64,000 nucleotides of DNA from Dysidea avara (taxonomy: Eukaryota > Porifera > Demospongiae > Dictyoceratida > Dysideidae): contig NC_089278.1 of the NCBI RefSeq assembly GCF_963678975.1, forward strand, positions 9,079,479-9,143,478. Direction: 5' to 3'. Below the pieces are notes generated by a model. The model was given only the letters and a program-made list of their open reading frames with translations. It was not told where the DNA came from and searched no databases. Each line of letters begins with the position of its first letter. Positions within the stretch are counted from its first letter, which is position 1. A program made the position numbers and the translations under genes. Positions 1 through 15,500 of this stretch are shown here, piece by piece.

Positions 1-1380
1 CTTTCGGGTGTCCTCATTATCACACAGTCTGAATACAGCAGACACACTGCCATTATCATGCTTTACACATCAACAGCATTCAATAGTTAAACTTTCTGTG
101 AAATAGTCAACCTTAATTGGATCCTGCTGCACTTTCCATTGGCTAATTCTAGCAAACCCATGTTGCGGACCAAGTTCCCAGGCTCCAAATTGAGCTGTGA
201 TAAAACAACAATGAAGTCAACACATTATCATAGTGGATATAACAAACGGAATATAACTGGTACGCCTCCTCTGATTGCTTTCTTATTGTCATACACTGCC
301 TTTTCACTACAGGGTACATTGGTAGATGAGAGTGTTGTGAAATGTATGCACTGACCTGACAAATATCATGTCAGCTCCCTCAGCCACCCATGATGTTAGC
401 GTTGCACCTGCATACAAACAACTAGTATTACATTCAACCAATTGTGTACCATCTGTTCATAAATCTCTTCCACACTGAAACTGATAGCAATTTCAAAATT
501 GACATTAACTCGTGTTAACGATACATATATATATGCTCAGTCACAGCAAAGTTGTTATGGAAGTAGGCTATAGGCATTGATATAAGCCACTCTGGGGGTT
601 ATTTTGTGGAAGCCTATGGTCTGAGCAATTACAAGATATAAACTAACACGTTATTCTTGCCTATCTAGTACCCACATAATAACTGCTGAAATCTGATTAA
701 TTCAAGAGTACATATAATAAGGCTCTGTAGCAGGGGCATACCCAGGGGGGTTTCAGGAAACCCCTTTGAAATTGAAACTTCAGGTTTCCAGAATCTGGAA
801 TCTATCATAGAACAGGACATATTTTAAACTTTTATCTTAGTTTCTCACATGATAGCAACACTTGTAGCACTGTTCTGAATTATGGTTTTGGTGAAAAGAT
901 CGAGATACTCTAATAAAGTAGTCAGGCTATATAAATTACTCTAATATAACAGTCACTTAGCTGTAGTGGAAACTCCTTTTCAAAATTCCTGTGTACACCC
1001 CTGCCATAGCAATTACATACTAGCTAGCTATAGAGCAATAATTCCGAACACTTAGAAAACAGATAATTGTACTTGTGCTAAATATCAGAGTACTACTTGA
1101 ATCAGTATTGGGAGAGTACCAGAAGAGGTACGACATGCACATGTGAGCGCATATGTTTTGTACAGAGAAGTTATTTCATGAAGTTATTGATGTAAAATAC
1201 ATGCCAATTGAACCCTTTTCTGATGCTTAATTCAGCAGTGCAATCAACCCCATCCAACCCCGATGGTTTAGTTTCAATGTACACAGCCAATTGGAGATGC
1301 CATCACGTGATGAAGTTTAGCAGTTTATCAAAACTCGTCTACACATAAATTTCTGCAATTTACCATTTAAAGAATGCAAT

Positions 1381-1590
1381 TACTATGAATTCTTTTACTA
1401 CAAGCAACTGATGACAACATTGACTCGTATAAATTTTCCTTTTCCCCCTCTGTGATTAAACTTTGGAACCCCCTCCTCCCCTACTTACCCATCTCTGGAT
1501 AACTTTTGTAATAACTTAAGTATTTATATCTGTGCGTTATAATCATTTGTGATTTCTGCACAGTAATGATTTCTGCACAGTAATAATAAA
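1381..1590 (+). mobile_element. LINE fragment, RT C-terminal end
   Basis: Translation of 1420-1490 gives a DSYKFSFSPSVIKLWNPL-like string. This is the usual C-terminal signature of CR1/L2/Jockey-type reverse transcriptases (FFPRTIxxWNxLP). A tail ending in TTTCTGCACAGTAATAATAA follows and is shared with the copy near 2650. Only the 3' end survives, which is typical of 5'-truncated LINE insertions. Confidence 0.55.
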
Positions 1591-2439
1591 CCTCGATAGT
1601 GGGAGCTGGGGTCAAGTCATGTCATAGATGGTATATTCTCCGTACTGGTGCGGAGAATATAGATCTATGGTCGTGTAGGGTGGTTGTTAAAAAAATCAGT
1701 AACTGTACCTTTGCACACATCATAGATCCTTCACACACGAAGCATGATGATATTAGAGGAGTCTGGGGACATGCTGGCACTGTGCTTTGAGATTGAATCT
1801 GAGAGCATGGATGTGTACATACTTTCTATCATTATGGCAATGACTATCATTGAGATACTGTGCGGGTAGATACATCAGTAAATGAAGACACCATTCATGC
1901 ATTTGTATGGATAATATAGAATGTGTTTCATAGCAAAACCAGGTTCTGCTAAATGTTCTATTAGAGTAGTTAGGTGACTGTTCTATTAGAGTATCTCATA
2001 CATGTACACTCCCAGAGGAGGTACGACATGAATTAAGCACTATTGATGTTAATTTAGGACCATACTTGCAATTATTTAATCATGGAAAAGTTGAAGTTTG
2101 AGCTCACCAAATGTTACCGGATTTCTAGTCAGTATATCAGTGATCAGTGATAAGGAAGTCCAAGTTTAGATCCACTAGAAGAGTTACTAGATTAATCATT
2201 AGAGGACCACATCTGAATTGTTAGGAAAGTTTAAGCTATGGTATATCTGATCATTAGGCTAGTGATCAATGCTACATACATACTGTACTGAAGTTACTTA
2301 CTGGCAACAGAAGCATTACTAATAGCTATATAGCTAATCAAGGACAAGTCAAAAACGTTATAGTAGTATCTGTCTATTCTAGTATTAAAGTTAAGGGTAG
2401 TGTGACTGCTCTATTAGAGTATCTCGATCTTTTGCAGTG

Positions 2440-2675
2440 TTTAAAAATCACTGTCCTTGGTCACGTACACTTAAGCGCCTGTAATATTAATAATAGTCCT
2501 CATAAACTGGGGTTCCAGTTTTCCATGCGGGCAGGTGACCAGAAACTAAGGTTTGACTTGGTGTGGCCTAAACTGTGGAACTCAATCCCTCCTTGTACCT
2601 ACTTAGATAATTATCATAATCACACCTGTGCATTATAATCACCTTGATTCCTGCACAGTACACCAAATAATAGTA
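2440..2675 (+). mobile_element. LINE fragment, second RT tail
   Basis: The open frame at 2402-2638 reads through a GDQKLRFDLVWPKLWNSIP-like segment, again the LINE C-terminal tail. It is followed by TGCATTATAATCACCTTG and a CTGCACAGTA end, closely similar to the end of the 1381-1590 copy. The block GTGACCAGAAACTAAGGT recurs at about 3425. Confidence 0.5.
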
Positions 2676-3388
2676 TTAATAGTACAACAATGTATTTAGT
2701 AGTAATTTTTCAAGTCACTCTGGTGTTACTAGCATGCTGAGCACACTCTCCTTTACAACAAAGAAGAGAGAGAACTAAATTTATAATGACGTATAAAATT
2801 ATTAACAATCTTGTTGATATCCCCAAAGATTACCCCTAATGATTTGCGATTAAGAAAAGGAAGTGCATGGCATCCCTTAGTTAAAACATTAACTTAGCTT
2901 TCCCACATGATCATTGAAAAACACTAGCCTGGAGCACTCAACAACTCAACTCAAAACTTTGACAGCTACTTTACTGAAGGTTTACTGTATAGAAGGCTGG
3001 AAACACATGCATATATAGTTGACTAAGACTTCACATTTGAAAGAGTTTCTGATGATGTGTTAATATAGCTTTGGATTATTATTAGCTAGCTAATAAATAA
3101 TAATTTCCTGACATAGCTAATGAAACATTTCATTTGTAAAGCAAAAGTAGCTACATGAGCAGACCTTTCCTTAGTGTTAGCTACACATTGTTGTGCTCAG
3201 CAGTGTAGCTAGCCATCAACAATTTTCCTGGTGCACTTTGGAGAAGCATAATTAACTACTTATGCTATAAGAATGTTGGTTAAGCTTGGTTGTAAACTCA
3301 ATATGAAATGGGTAAATTGAGCAAAATTAATAACATTACAGTATTACTGGTGTATATGTAAGAGTCTATGATAGTCCTGAGGTCCTGA

Positions 3389-3601
3389 TCATCCGCCCGC
3401 CCGCATCCTTTTGTTGGCTAGGGAGTGACCAGAAACTAAGGTATGACTTGGAGTGGCCTTAATTGTCGATGGGAAAAAAGAAAATTTAAAACTGTCAATT
3501 CTAGTGTCAAGTTGGTTGAAGTAGCCTGTTCTCAAGAAGGGTGGGATAGGGATCAGACAATCATGTGGTACACTGACAAGATTATTAATTATTTTATACA
3601 T
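3389..3601 (-). mobile_element. LINE fragment in opposite orientation
   Basis: The minus-strand frame contains DSFKFSFFPSTIK, the same RT C-terminal signature, next to a plus-strand piece of the 2535-type repeat (GTGACCAGAAACTAAGG at about 3425). This is a small composite of LINE debris, not a gene. Confidence 0.5.
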
Positions 3602-3799
3602 TTAATACATGTATAATCAAGGTTATTAAAAGATACAATCATATATATGCAATGCGTACTAGCTCTATAGTAGATTGACACACGCTTACCATGAAGATTA
3701 ACTTCTACACAATTAGTATCGTCTAGTACCAGCTTGACAACCGATTGTGAACTCGCCATATTCACCTCAATGTAAGCGCAGTGCTTAATAGAAGCCAGA

Positions 3800-5727
<1,928 letters not shown>

Positions 5728-6145
5728 TTTTTTTTTACTTGTCCTATTTATTAATCAATTGGTATGGCAGCTTTCACAAAAAATTTTTCAAGTGAGTTTC
5801 TGACTGGTACACACAGCTCTACAAGAGATCACCATATGCATTGCGTGGATACCCAACTCTATAACCTCTCCAGATTTTGGCTCCTCAGAAGGCACAGGAC
5901 GGTCATAGTTGCTTAGCAGGTACAACTTCACTTCAACTTGTGATGAAAACAAAATCTTGTATATAGAGTTTATAGCAGTTGCTGGCTGATAGCTGGAAGT
6001 CAAGTCCACTCTACAGGCTACCATAAAATAGCACACATGCAGATCTGTGTTCAAGCGCTTTAAATAGAAATATTTTGTAAAAGGCACAGTCTTTGCACGA
6101 TGGTGATTGGTTGAAAACTGTTTCTACGGCAACAAGTACATCAAG

Positions 6146-9100
6146 ATGGCGACTAATGATACCCCAATAGAATCATCTGAAAAACGAAATATTCTGCAGC
6201 AATTAGATCAGTTGGAAATGAAGTACGAGTTTTCCAGCAGCCAATAAATGTACGTTGTTGTTTTTCAGAGTACACGAATTAGAAAGGGAACGGGTCATGC
6301 GATTGTTTAGTAAGCACAGCGAATTCCGTACTGATGGTTCTATGTTAGAAGAAGTGGATATGGACCTGAATGAAAAGCGAAGAGAAGAAAGTGAGCATTT
6401 AATAGAATGTAGTACATGTACCGCGTTAGCTACATGGTGCACGTGCCAATACGTCATTACACTTTACAGCTAGTTTTTTTTATACCTACCATTAATATTT
6501 TCCCTGTATAGGAAGAGAATTGACCAAACATCTATCCAAACTGAGACATCAGGTGGTTAAATTCAAGAAACTTTTAAGGGACATCAAATCAACCACAACT
6601 TGTAAGCTTACTTCATTACATGTAATTTTATTTTACATAATTGCTACACAGATGTTGAGTCACTTAAAGTAGAGATGGAGTCAGTAGAAAATGGACTGAT
6701 TGATTTTAAAGAAAAATATAAGAAAATGTGAGTAATTTGTAGCTATTTCTCTCAATCATATGTGTACATGTAGCTATATTTTAAAGCTACGAAATACTGG
6801 TGAAAGATGAAGGGACTCTTTTGCAAGAGATTAGTGCTTATGAAAGACGTTTTGATCTTTGGGACAGCAATGATGAAATGATAGCCATCAAACCTTCTAA
6901 GTCACATGGCACAGTTGACTGGCAAGCTCCTACCACGTTACCAGCCGTCAACAAATTTGAAGTAAAAATAAAATTTATATGTATTGAGACACAACACACA
7001 TGACTGCCTTACATAGTCTGGTAGATAAAACTGGTAACCCAGAAAAAAAAATGGTATAAAAGAAAGTTTGGTATCATTCTTTTCTCATAGAACAACATAT
7101 CCAAAGTCCCAAAAAATCCCCCTTGGGAAATTTGTTTTATATCAGTTTAAAATTTCCGGGTGTTTTCAATCAGTATGTGCAAAGAACAAACAGCTGCTAA
7201 CAATTGTGACTGGATCTGCAAGAACCCCACATGTTAGTACTAGTTCATTTTTTGTATTTCCATTTCTTTAGATAGCCAAGGAACGGTAAACTGAAGTTTC
7301 AGCTCTAGAAGCCAAGCACTTTTGAAGTGACAGTGCTACAAAGTGGTAACAACAGAACTGAAATCAATTTGTACAGTGACATCACAGAATATAAACTACA
7401 GGCACTTAATTAAATGGTCATAACTTACGATTGCAGTCCTCTACCAAAATGCAACTTGCATCATCAGATTCTCCATGAACAGGCAAATCCATTGCTGGGT
7501 AAGTTGTGTCTTCCAGACCCTTCCTACAACCATCACCAGGCGAAATTGACAACATGACAACAAAACTATAGTGATCCGCTTGTCCAACACAAGGCAGACT
7601 AATGCTCATACTTTTTGTCTCCTTGGAGGTACAGACATGAAACAAAAATTTACAAACTCCTATTGCTTTGGGAATCACAATGCTATCAAGGTTTGTGCCG
7701 TTAGCACCTTCCTTCATTGAGAAATTAAAGCGCTCAAAAAATTCCAAAATATTTCACCCAATGGCATTGCGTTTATAAATCAGGGAGAAACCGCAGATAT
7801 TTTACACGATTACACATGAAACTACAAATTGTGACTATAAACTATAGCTACACGTATAGTATGAATATAACAATGAGAGTACAATTATGGGGAAAGGGAA
7901 AGGTCATCGTCCAAACCTTGTGAGCCCGATATCATAATAATAATCCTGGCATTGTTTGTTCAGCATGAACACACTGATAGTTGTTGATGTAAGTTTCTCC
8001 TAGCCACTTTGGATGGAACTACGATCAGTAATGAGCCTAAGAATCTATGGTGCAAAAGCTAGGTGTCCTTACCCCAAAAGATTCCACAACTAGTGGAATG
8101 AAATAACCTGCTTCTCTTAAAAGCTATTACTCTAAACACTGAGTTCAATAGCAACACAAATGATTTGTAGTAATTGTGTTGACAAATTGTGACCGAATCT
8201 GCAAGAATCCTACGTGTTAGTGTAAACCTAATTTTACAGTAGCTACCTATAGAATGCAGGAGTTATATTTGATCCTGATTATCAACATGGCTATCATGCC
8301 TATTTCGATGTCTCTGTCTGCAGTACTACTCAGTCTGCACATAATCTCCTCCTCTGCTTCCTGTGCAGCCCATGGGGTGGCTGCTGCAGCTGGGTAGGTG
8401 GCTAAGGATACTACTGAAGCATCTGGCTCCTGTGAAAGAGCAGCTAAAGAAAATTCTGATCTTTTAACTAGCAAACTGATGTGGACATGGTGTGGCCAGC
8501 TAATAGTTTTACTCAATAGGATGCCACACTCTGCTGCTGGAATTTACACCAGATATAGGTAGTCACCTATATCAGTTACAAACTTTCTTGCACCTTTTTC
8601 ATTTGGCCTAGTGCCTGTCTATAAGATGCTAAAAAGACATACTGTAATTTATGGTTGATTTTATTCTGCAAAGTTACAGGGAAAGCATTAGCTAAGACTT
8701 CTTAGTATAGTGACAGTCGGAAAACTGTTTTTCAAAATGATAGCATTGTGCACAGTTCTCCTTCACTATACCAGCAGCAAAGAAATGCTGCACTTTACAT
8801 ACATAGGTAATCCTGCAAGCTAACATGTTATGTATGTGTAAGTTAGACAGCGTATGCCTCCGCCTCCCATTCAATGATAAGAAGCTACTGCTAGCTCAAT
8901 GCATTCTGTTTCACTTAAAGAGCTATGTAAAAGCAGTTAGTGTTGATTACATGCCTTCTGCACTGCAACACACTACAGATGCTAACTCCTAATCTCACAT
9001 CCTCCTGATTACTTGAACTGTGCATTAGTTGAATCATAGAAATTTTGGTTTCACAAACCTTACTTAGATATCTGAGATCAATGCATGCTGAGATGTAGTA

Positions 9101-12100
9101 CTGGTGTTTGGTTCTTCAGAGTATACATATCTCAGCCTGCCCTGGACTCCTGGTGCCATCAGCTTTTAAACTATGTAGCAAAAGCTAATTACCTGCAGCT
9201 TTCTTTACAACAACTGTGTCATTATCAGTATCAGGATTAAGAAAACACTTTCAAAACTGCAGCACTCTCTTTAAAGGGTTGATGCTACAGTATGTGCCTT
9301 CATCTTTTATATTGCTCACAGTTTGCCTCTCCAAAGACTGATTTAAATCACAGGTCCTGTGATGCCATCTTTTGCCATAAAATCATTCTGGTCATTTGAT
9401 ATTGGAGATGTACTGAGTCTCACTTACATACTCTGATCTTGAGAAATATTACACACCCTTGCTTTGCAGTTTTATTTGAAAATGACGTAAAAAGCATGAT
9501 CAATATTTTGATCACCGTGTAGCTATAACAAGATCGGTGCTTATGGTTACATACTAACTACATCTTTTATGAATGCATCTCAATCATTCACTTAGTCTTA
9601 ACAGGAAGTGAATATCTGTATATTAATGTACTTATTCACATTATTCTCCTCTCCCCTTACAAGAATAATAGAGGGTGAATGTAGCTAACCATGGCTTCCG
9701 AGCATATGTATTATGGTCATAGTAAGTATATCATTATCGTATTTCAAACGATGCCCCTACAGTAGCCCAAGTACATAAGTGGGGATGTGATGTCAAATGA
9801 TGCCATGTGGGTACCATGGGGAATCTGATTATATAATAGTCAAATCCCTTACTATGGTTCCTGGGAGGTGAAGCTGATCACACTTTTACAGTAACACATC
9901 TAAAAGACATGTGCACTTGGCAACATAGGTGGGTATGTACCTTGAGACATCCAGTGTAGGAGAGGTACTCACACTACTGTTGACAAACTTATTGCCAGCC
10001 ATTTTTGCATTAAAGTCTTTTATGTAATCTGCCATGTACAACTATCACAATATACTTTGTTCAGTTTTCCAGTAGATAGTTATGCAAATGTATCGATATA
10101 AAATTTACCATAATCGTGATACCAATATTAAAATATCCATAAGGACCATCAAAGAGAGATCACCCAAACATTACTAAGACAAGGGACTCCGTACTCACTA
10201 AATCTTTTGCAGTGGAGCCCTAGTGTATACACCAATGGAAGAACATGCCCTACAAATACAGTGGATAGCTGATCAAAGCAATGAAAATCCCAGACAACAA
10301 TGAAAACTGCTGAATACTCATCCCTCACTTAGTGGATAAAAGAAAAGCCAAGGCTCATAAAAGATAGTAGCTTCGTGAGCTAATTGTAATGGGTGCATCT
10401 AAAAGTGGCATGTTCAACCTCACGAACATGCTGGCCATATGTGTGAGATTTGCATGTTTCTTTAAGATAGAACTATAAGAAATGAAGTTGCTGGAAGGAG
10501 CAAGAGGATTGAAATTTTACTGTTGTGCCTTTTTAGAGGTAAAATTGTAATCATAGAAGTTCACAGGAGCCTCAGAAACTGTCCTTTATATTTAGGTTAA
10601 ATGTAGAGTGTACTTTACATGGAGGGTCACTGTGTACAAACTTATTTTCACCAGCTATCACTTAGACTTGCCAATTCCAAACCAATGTATATGCATAATC
10701 ATATACTGTGCTTGTGATCCAAATCAACTCAACAAGTAAGCTGTAGCTGGTGATTACTATTCTATTAGACACCAGCTGTCAACCATTTGTTACAGAAATT
10801 ACATGCAAACATTTAAACAACATTAAAAACTTTTCCCCAAGATGGATTTTTTGGGATTTTGGATATGTTATTCTCCATTAAATTTCACACAGAATGATAC
10901 CAAAACTTTTATACCATTTTTTTTCTGGGTACATGACTTTTTTTGCATTTGACTACCGGACTATACAGGAGTATGTGCAGAAATATGGACACCTACAAGG
11001 ATGGGACAGTTGTGATCACGATGCATTTATAAAGGCACTTAACAGGCACAAGGTGATTTAATAGATGTATCATACCATGTGTATTGATGCAGCAACACAT
11101 AGGGACAACACCAGAAGTTTATAAAAGCAGCTTTATCTGACCTACCAGGCTTTAATGCTGAACAAGTGGAAGACCACCACAAATGGTACGTGACTTATTG
11201 TACTCTTCTGGAGGACAAGAAGACAGCTATTCATCAATGGAGATCACGACAAGAGGTAATAGCCAAGGAGATTAACCATGTGTATATATACTCTGTGTGT
11301 GTGCATGCAATGTAGACGAATAAAGAAGAAAGGTTGAAACATGCTAAGCGGTCGAAACATGAAATTGAGCAACTGAAGTTTAAGGAAGAGGCTGCTCATA
11401 AAAAGAAAATGGCTGCAGAAAGAGAAAAACGCAATCTGAAATTAGCTGAGTGGAAGAAAGAGCAAAGTCTTAAACAACAGTTGTCTCAAGAGGCATTAGC
11501 TCAACAAGCTGCAGACTTGGCTAAACATAAAGAAAACGAAGATGCAAGAAGAGTGAGCTATAAATAGTGTTGGCATTTCTTATTGTTTTTGCTTCATTGA
11601 CATTTCAGCTAGCAATAAAGCAACAAGTCAGTGAGTACACATCACAAAGAGCACAAGAGAGAAGTAAACAACAATACTTGCAAGAAGAACAGAGCAAAGA
11701 GGAATTGAGGAGTAGGAAATTAGCTAATGAAGAAGCAAAGAAGTTTGCAGAAAGAGTAAGCACATACCAACTACATACACTCCTTCACAGTGGGTTATGA
11801 GGTTGTACCAGTATTGTAATTTTTGAAAAGTGTAGTTTCCTTTCAACTAAAAATCTTACAGTAAATGTGTGACTTGACCAAACAGCATCAAAATGTTTTC
11901 TACATTCTTGGAGCCTACAATGGCTTCAAACTAAGGTTTACTTGTCCATTCTACACAAGTAGCTGATTTCAGTGAAATATTATCACTAAATATTATCACT
12001 ATATCAGTTTTCAACTATTTTAACAGCTTTACCAATTGATTACCCCCCAGACTGTTTTAGCTTGTATAATTTTGTGAAAATTTATCCTTTTGGTCCCTTG

Positions 12101-12540
12101 GTTGATTTTAATTTCAAAGACACATACTGTAAAATTAAATTCGTTAGAACAAGAGGTCCCTCATCTGTTTGTACATACAGTATAATTATAGTATTGAATT
12201 TTCTCTCCAGTGATATTGTTTCTTGTTTGTGCTTCTAGGACTTTAAAGCGTTGGAGGCAAAACTCAACTTACAAAAGCAGAAATCATTAGAGGAAAGCAA
12301 CAGAAAGAGTCGAATAGAGAAGGCACGGAAACAGCCATTAGTTAAAAGGGACCCATCCAGATTATGCCAGTTAACCAGTGGCTGGGAACAAAGACTGAAG
12401 CAAACCAAAGAACACAAAGAAACTCCATGTTCACTATCAGCAATGCCCAAGAGGTGTGTACACATGTATTGATCACTGGGGTATATATCATCTTGTGTAC
12501 CTGCTGTAGGGCCGTACCAGCATGGAGACAAGGCATGTGA
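6146..12540 (+). CDS. CCDC112: Coiled-coil protein CCDC112
   Basis: Eleven exons: 6146-6222, 6269-6390, 6512-6601, 6652-6727, 6787-6961, 10969-11052, 11103-11255, 11316-11552, 11609-11755, 12239-12453, 12510-12540. They give 468 aa against about 450-530 in vertebrates. The human protein is associated with centrioles and cilia; its exact role is poorly defined. Seen: an N-terminal helical region with SMLEEVDMDL, the conserved WDSCDHDAFIKALNRHKG and HHKWY blocks in exons 6-7, a long Lys/Glu/Gln coiled coil in exons 8-10, and the family ending RDPSRLCQLTSGWEQR...AVPAWRQGM. Start: ATGGCGACT, the first in-frame ATG of the coding exon. Intron 5 is 4 kb and is almost filled by a TIR-bounded element. 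The stop lies 26 bp from the stop of convergent GTF2E1. Confidence 0.93.
7012..10966. mobile_element. Large TIR-bounded element filling CCDC112 intron 5
   Basis: The left end (7012-7150) and the inverted right end (10830-10966) match over more than 100 bp. Shared blocks are ATAGTC(T/C)GGTAG, ACCCAGAAAAAAAA, ATGGTATAAAAG, GGTATCATTCT and ACATATCCAAA. The enclosed 3.9 kb has only short unassigned frames (for example 7418-7747 minus) with no transposase I recognise. It looks like an old or non-autonomous DNA element of unknown superfamily. The outer right end runs into the splice acceptor of CCDC112 exon 6 (CTATACAG). Confidence 0.65.
7200..8225. repeat. Dispersed TGTGACYGGRYCTGCA repeat copies
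   Basis: GTGACTGGATCTGCAAGAAC at about 7206 and GTGACCGAATCTGCAAGAAT at about 8189 each lead into a (C)ACATGTTAGT or TACGTGTTAGT end. Related copies lie near 14995, 15389, 15630 (inverted) and 15870 (inverted). This is a short interspersed family seen only inside introns here. Confidence 0.5.
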
Positions 12541-12553
12541 CAATCACTCATTG

Positions 12554-12568
12554 AATAAATTATTTATT
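12554..12568. promoter_or_regulatory. Overlapping convergent poly(A) signals
   Basis: AATAAA on the plus strand at 12554-12559 sits 14 bp past the CCDC112 stop. AATAAA on the minus strand at 12563-12568 overlaps the GTF2E1 stop codon. The two transcripts must therefore overlap at their 3' ends. Use of these hexamers is inferred from position only. Confidence 0.6.
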
Positions 12569-15500
12569 AGAAGAAATCATCATTGTATACCTCCCTACAT
12601 AATGCTGTATATGTTTGTTTCTCTTCGTCTGTCATTTTCGCTATCAAATCATCATTAATCTCATTCAGTGCATACACTTTACCTCCCAACTGTTAAGAGA
12701 TGACACTAATCACTATATCATGGACTTGTTGACTTACTGTAATAGAGTACTGGTCTCCTTCAGATTCACTCTCACTCTCTGATGAGTTATCAACTTGTTG
12801 ATTTGTAGTATTAGTAATGGGAGATGAGTCTAATGGAGTATACACACACACTACTGTGCCAGTTTTAGCATCTTTATAAATGACTCCTAGTTAGTGTCCT
12901 GTTTTTTGTTTTTTCATGCACTTTATTAAAATTTGAAGTCCTCAGTCACAAGAAAAGGAGAATACTAACTTAAGGGTTACTTAAAATCTTGCAAAATTCT
13001 ATCTGCATAGCTGCACAGTTGTAGTGAATGTTTCTAATTAGGTAAAACTGATTTCAAGAAACATCTTTATACAGAGCCACACTTACTACATACCTTCGTC
13101 ACTGTTGCTTGATTCATCTTGAGGTGGACGATTAAATGAAGGTTGGCTCTTCTCATGTGCTAACAACTCAGCTTTTATTGTTTTGTCTCTCTGCAAATCT
13201 GAAATACAAACAAGACGTTTTATTATAAATTATAATTTTTGTTGAAACTTTGGATGATTTTGTCAGAGTAATTTATGAGATATGGTTACTAAAGATTTAC
13301 CCTATATTTTGGTAGCAATAAACTAATTTTGGCTTCAGCACTTGAATTACTGTTGACTGCTCTAGTAGAGCAATATAAATCAAAATGTTGGTGAAGTTTC
13401 TGGAACCCCCCAGAACTGTGCCTATTCTCTTGCAATGACTTCATTGCTGAACATACAAGGTCTCACAACACATGTGTATGCTAGTGGTATCTTTCTCAAA
13501 GAATAAGTATACACATGATATACCCGTGACAGTTTGTGCTGTCCATGTTTCTGATGATGATGGAGTAACTTGCTGTTGAGAGCCACTAACTGACTGTTGG
13601 GGATCTACTGTACTGAACTGCATCCACTCAGGAGCCTCCTTCAATGCAGCCTGTTTCTAAGAGACATCACCTCATCACAAACAGCTGTAAATGATCTGGA
13701 CAACCTACCTCAGTTTGTTGGCCATCACCAATTTCCACTTTAACTCCACTCTGTTCACCATATAAGTCAATTCTACCAACAATCACCAGTAGTAGGAGAT
13801 AATGACCACACATCACACACATTACTGACCCCTTGCTTGTCGTCCATGACTCACTGAGTGACTTTGTACGGTTGCCATGGCTGCTGTATCCCTTCTTTAG
13901 GTGCTGAAGACACACAAGACAAGTGTTTAAAACTGAGAAACAATTTACCACAACATACTAGAACTGATCCTGACTGTGGTGCTGGTTCCAGTACCTCTGG
14001 AGCCAAGTTGATATTTTCTGTTTGTTTTAGTAAACTGTTGATTGGTCTGATGAGAGTGTTGAATCTGAAATAAATGGTAACAACCTTAGGAGGACATAGA
14101 TTGATAAAATGGAATTACTTCACACGCACACGCACTACATGCACACACACTACACGCACACGCACTACATGCACACACACTACATGCACACACACTACAT
14201 GCACACACACACACACTACATGCACACGCACTACATGCACACACACTACATGCACACACACTACATGCACACACACACACACACACTACATGCACACACA
14301 CTACATGCACACACACTACATGCACACACACTACATGCACACACACTACATGCACACACACTACATGCACACACGGTACATACCTTGCCATTGATATCAG
14401 TTGTGTAGAACATTCTGTATCAATACTCTCCTCCAATTCATTAGAACAGTAAGTACATCGTAGTTGTCCAGTACTAACATCTATCAACTGGTTCACTTCA
14501 AGATCCTGAAATGTTTTGTTGCAGTTTCCACACAAATATGATGTACGGTTCCTCATCTACAACAACAATAAACACACACAACTACATGACAGTGAAGCTA
14601 ACCTGCTTCTCTTCACTTTCAATCTTCTTCCTCATATGATCTAATTTATACTTGACCATATTGACAAAGTGTTTGTAGTTGATGTAGTAGTATGAACTAC
14701 GAACAATCTTTCCTTCTTCAGTTGTCTCAGGTTTTTGAATGCTACATAATTGCACTATCAATATGTCTAGTCAACAAAACTTTCATACCTTCGTACCACT
14801 TTATCTTTCTTCAAATAATTAAGTGCTTGTCGAAGCTATGTATAAAAACCAGCACAGCAGGCTTACACAATACAATGCTCCAACTCTTCACAAACACAAT
14901 GCTACATTTTTTTGAGTATAGCTAGTTGGGTTGAGGTAACAGAAACCACCCTAGCTTTGGTATGAATTTGTTGTCTGTCACAAATGTACGGCAATGATGG
15001 GATCTGCCAAAATCTCACATGTTAGTGCAAACAATGAGTTTGAGATTACACCACAGTTCGATCTGAGATGATCCATGCATAGTTCTATACTGATGGAGTC
15101 AGCACAAAACTGCCTGTAGTGTTGGAAAATTAGTGTATGAAGTGCTAAGACTATCAAACTGGCAAGAAAATTTAGAGACAGTTTGTTATACTCAGAAGTA
15201 TTAACAGTGTAAATTTGGTTACCATTGCCTTAGTTTGTAGTGAGTTATGACTAGAGGTGTGCGATGACATATCTCAATATTTACTTTGAATTTATCTCGA
15301 TTATCTAACATATCTTGATAACTGAAACAATTATTTATTTAGTAAACTGCCAAAATTGCAAGCAGTAAAGTGAGCAAATTGCAATTTGTGACCGGGCCTG
15401 CAAAAATAGGGCATGTGGGCACATGATTTTTGCCTACTTTTTCACACTTTCATCACTCATAACGTTTTGTACCAGTATGCTATGGCAATGCAATTTTGAG

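Larger units (their letters stand above)
1..3799. other. Repeat-rich stretch with no supported gene
   Basis: No open frame here looks like a gene. The stretch holds worn LINE 3' ends (listed separately), several copies of the dispersed CTCTATTAGAG motif (about 905, 1950, 1975 and 2403) and AT-rich filler. The promoter and 5' UTR of ADAL must lie in its last few hundred bases, but I see no clear core promoter element. Confidence 0.6.

Noticed and set aside
7418-7747. 109-aa minus-strand frame inside CCDC112 intron 5
   Set aside because: Lies inside a TIR-bounded repeat and resembles no transposase I know; coding status not supportable.
14074-14408. THTTC / HTHYMH and ACSV repeat frames
   Set aside because: Translations of the CACACACTACATG minisatellite in a GTF2E1 intron. 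Only the part of the minus frame at 14384-14556 is a real exon.
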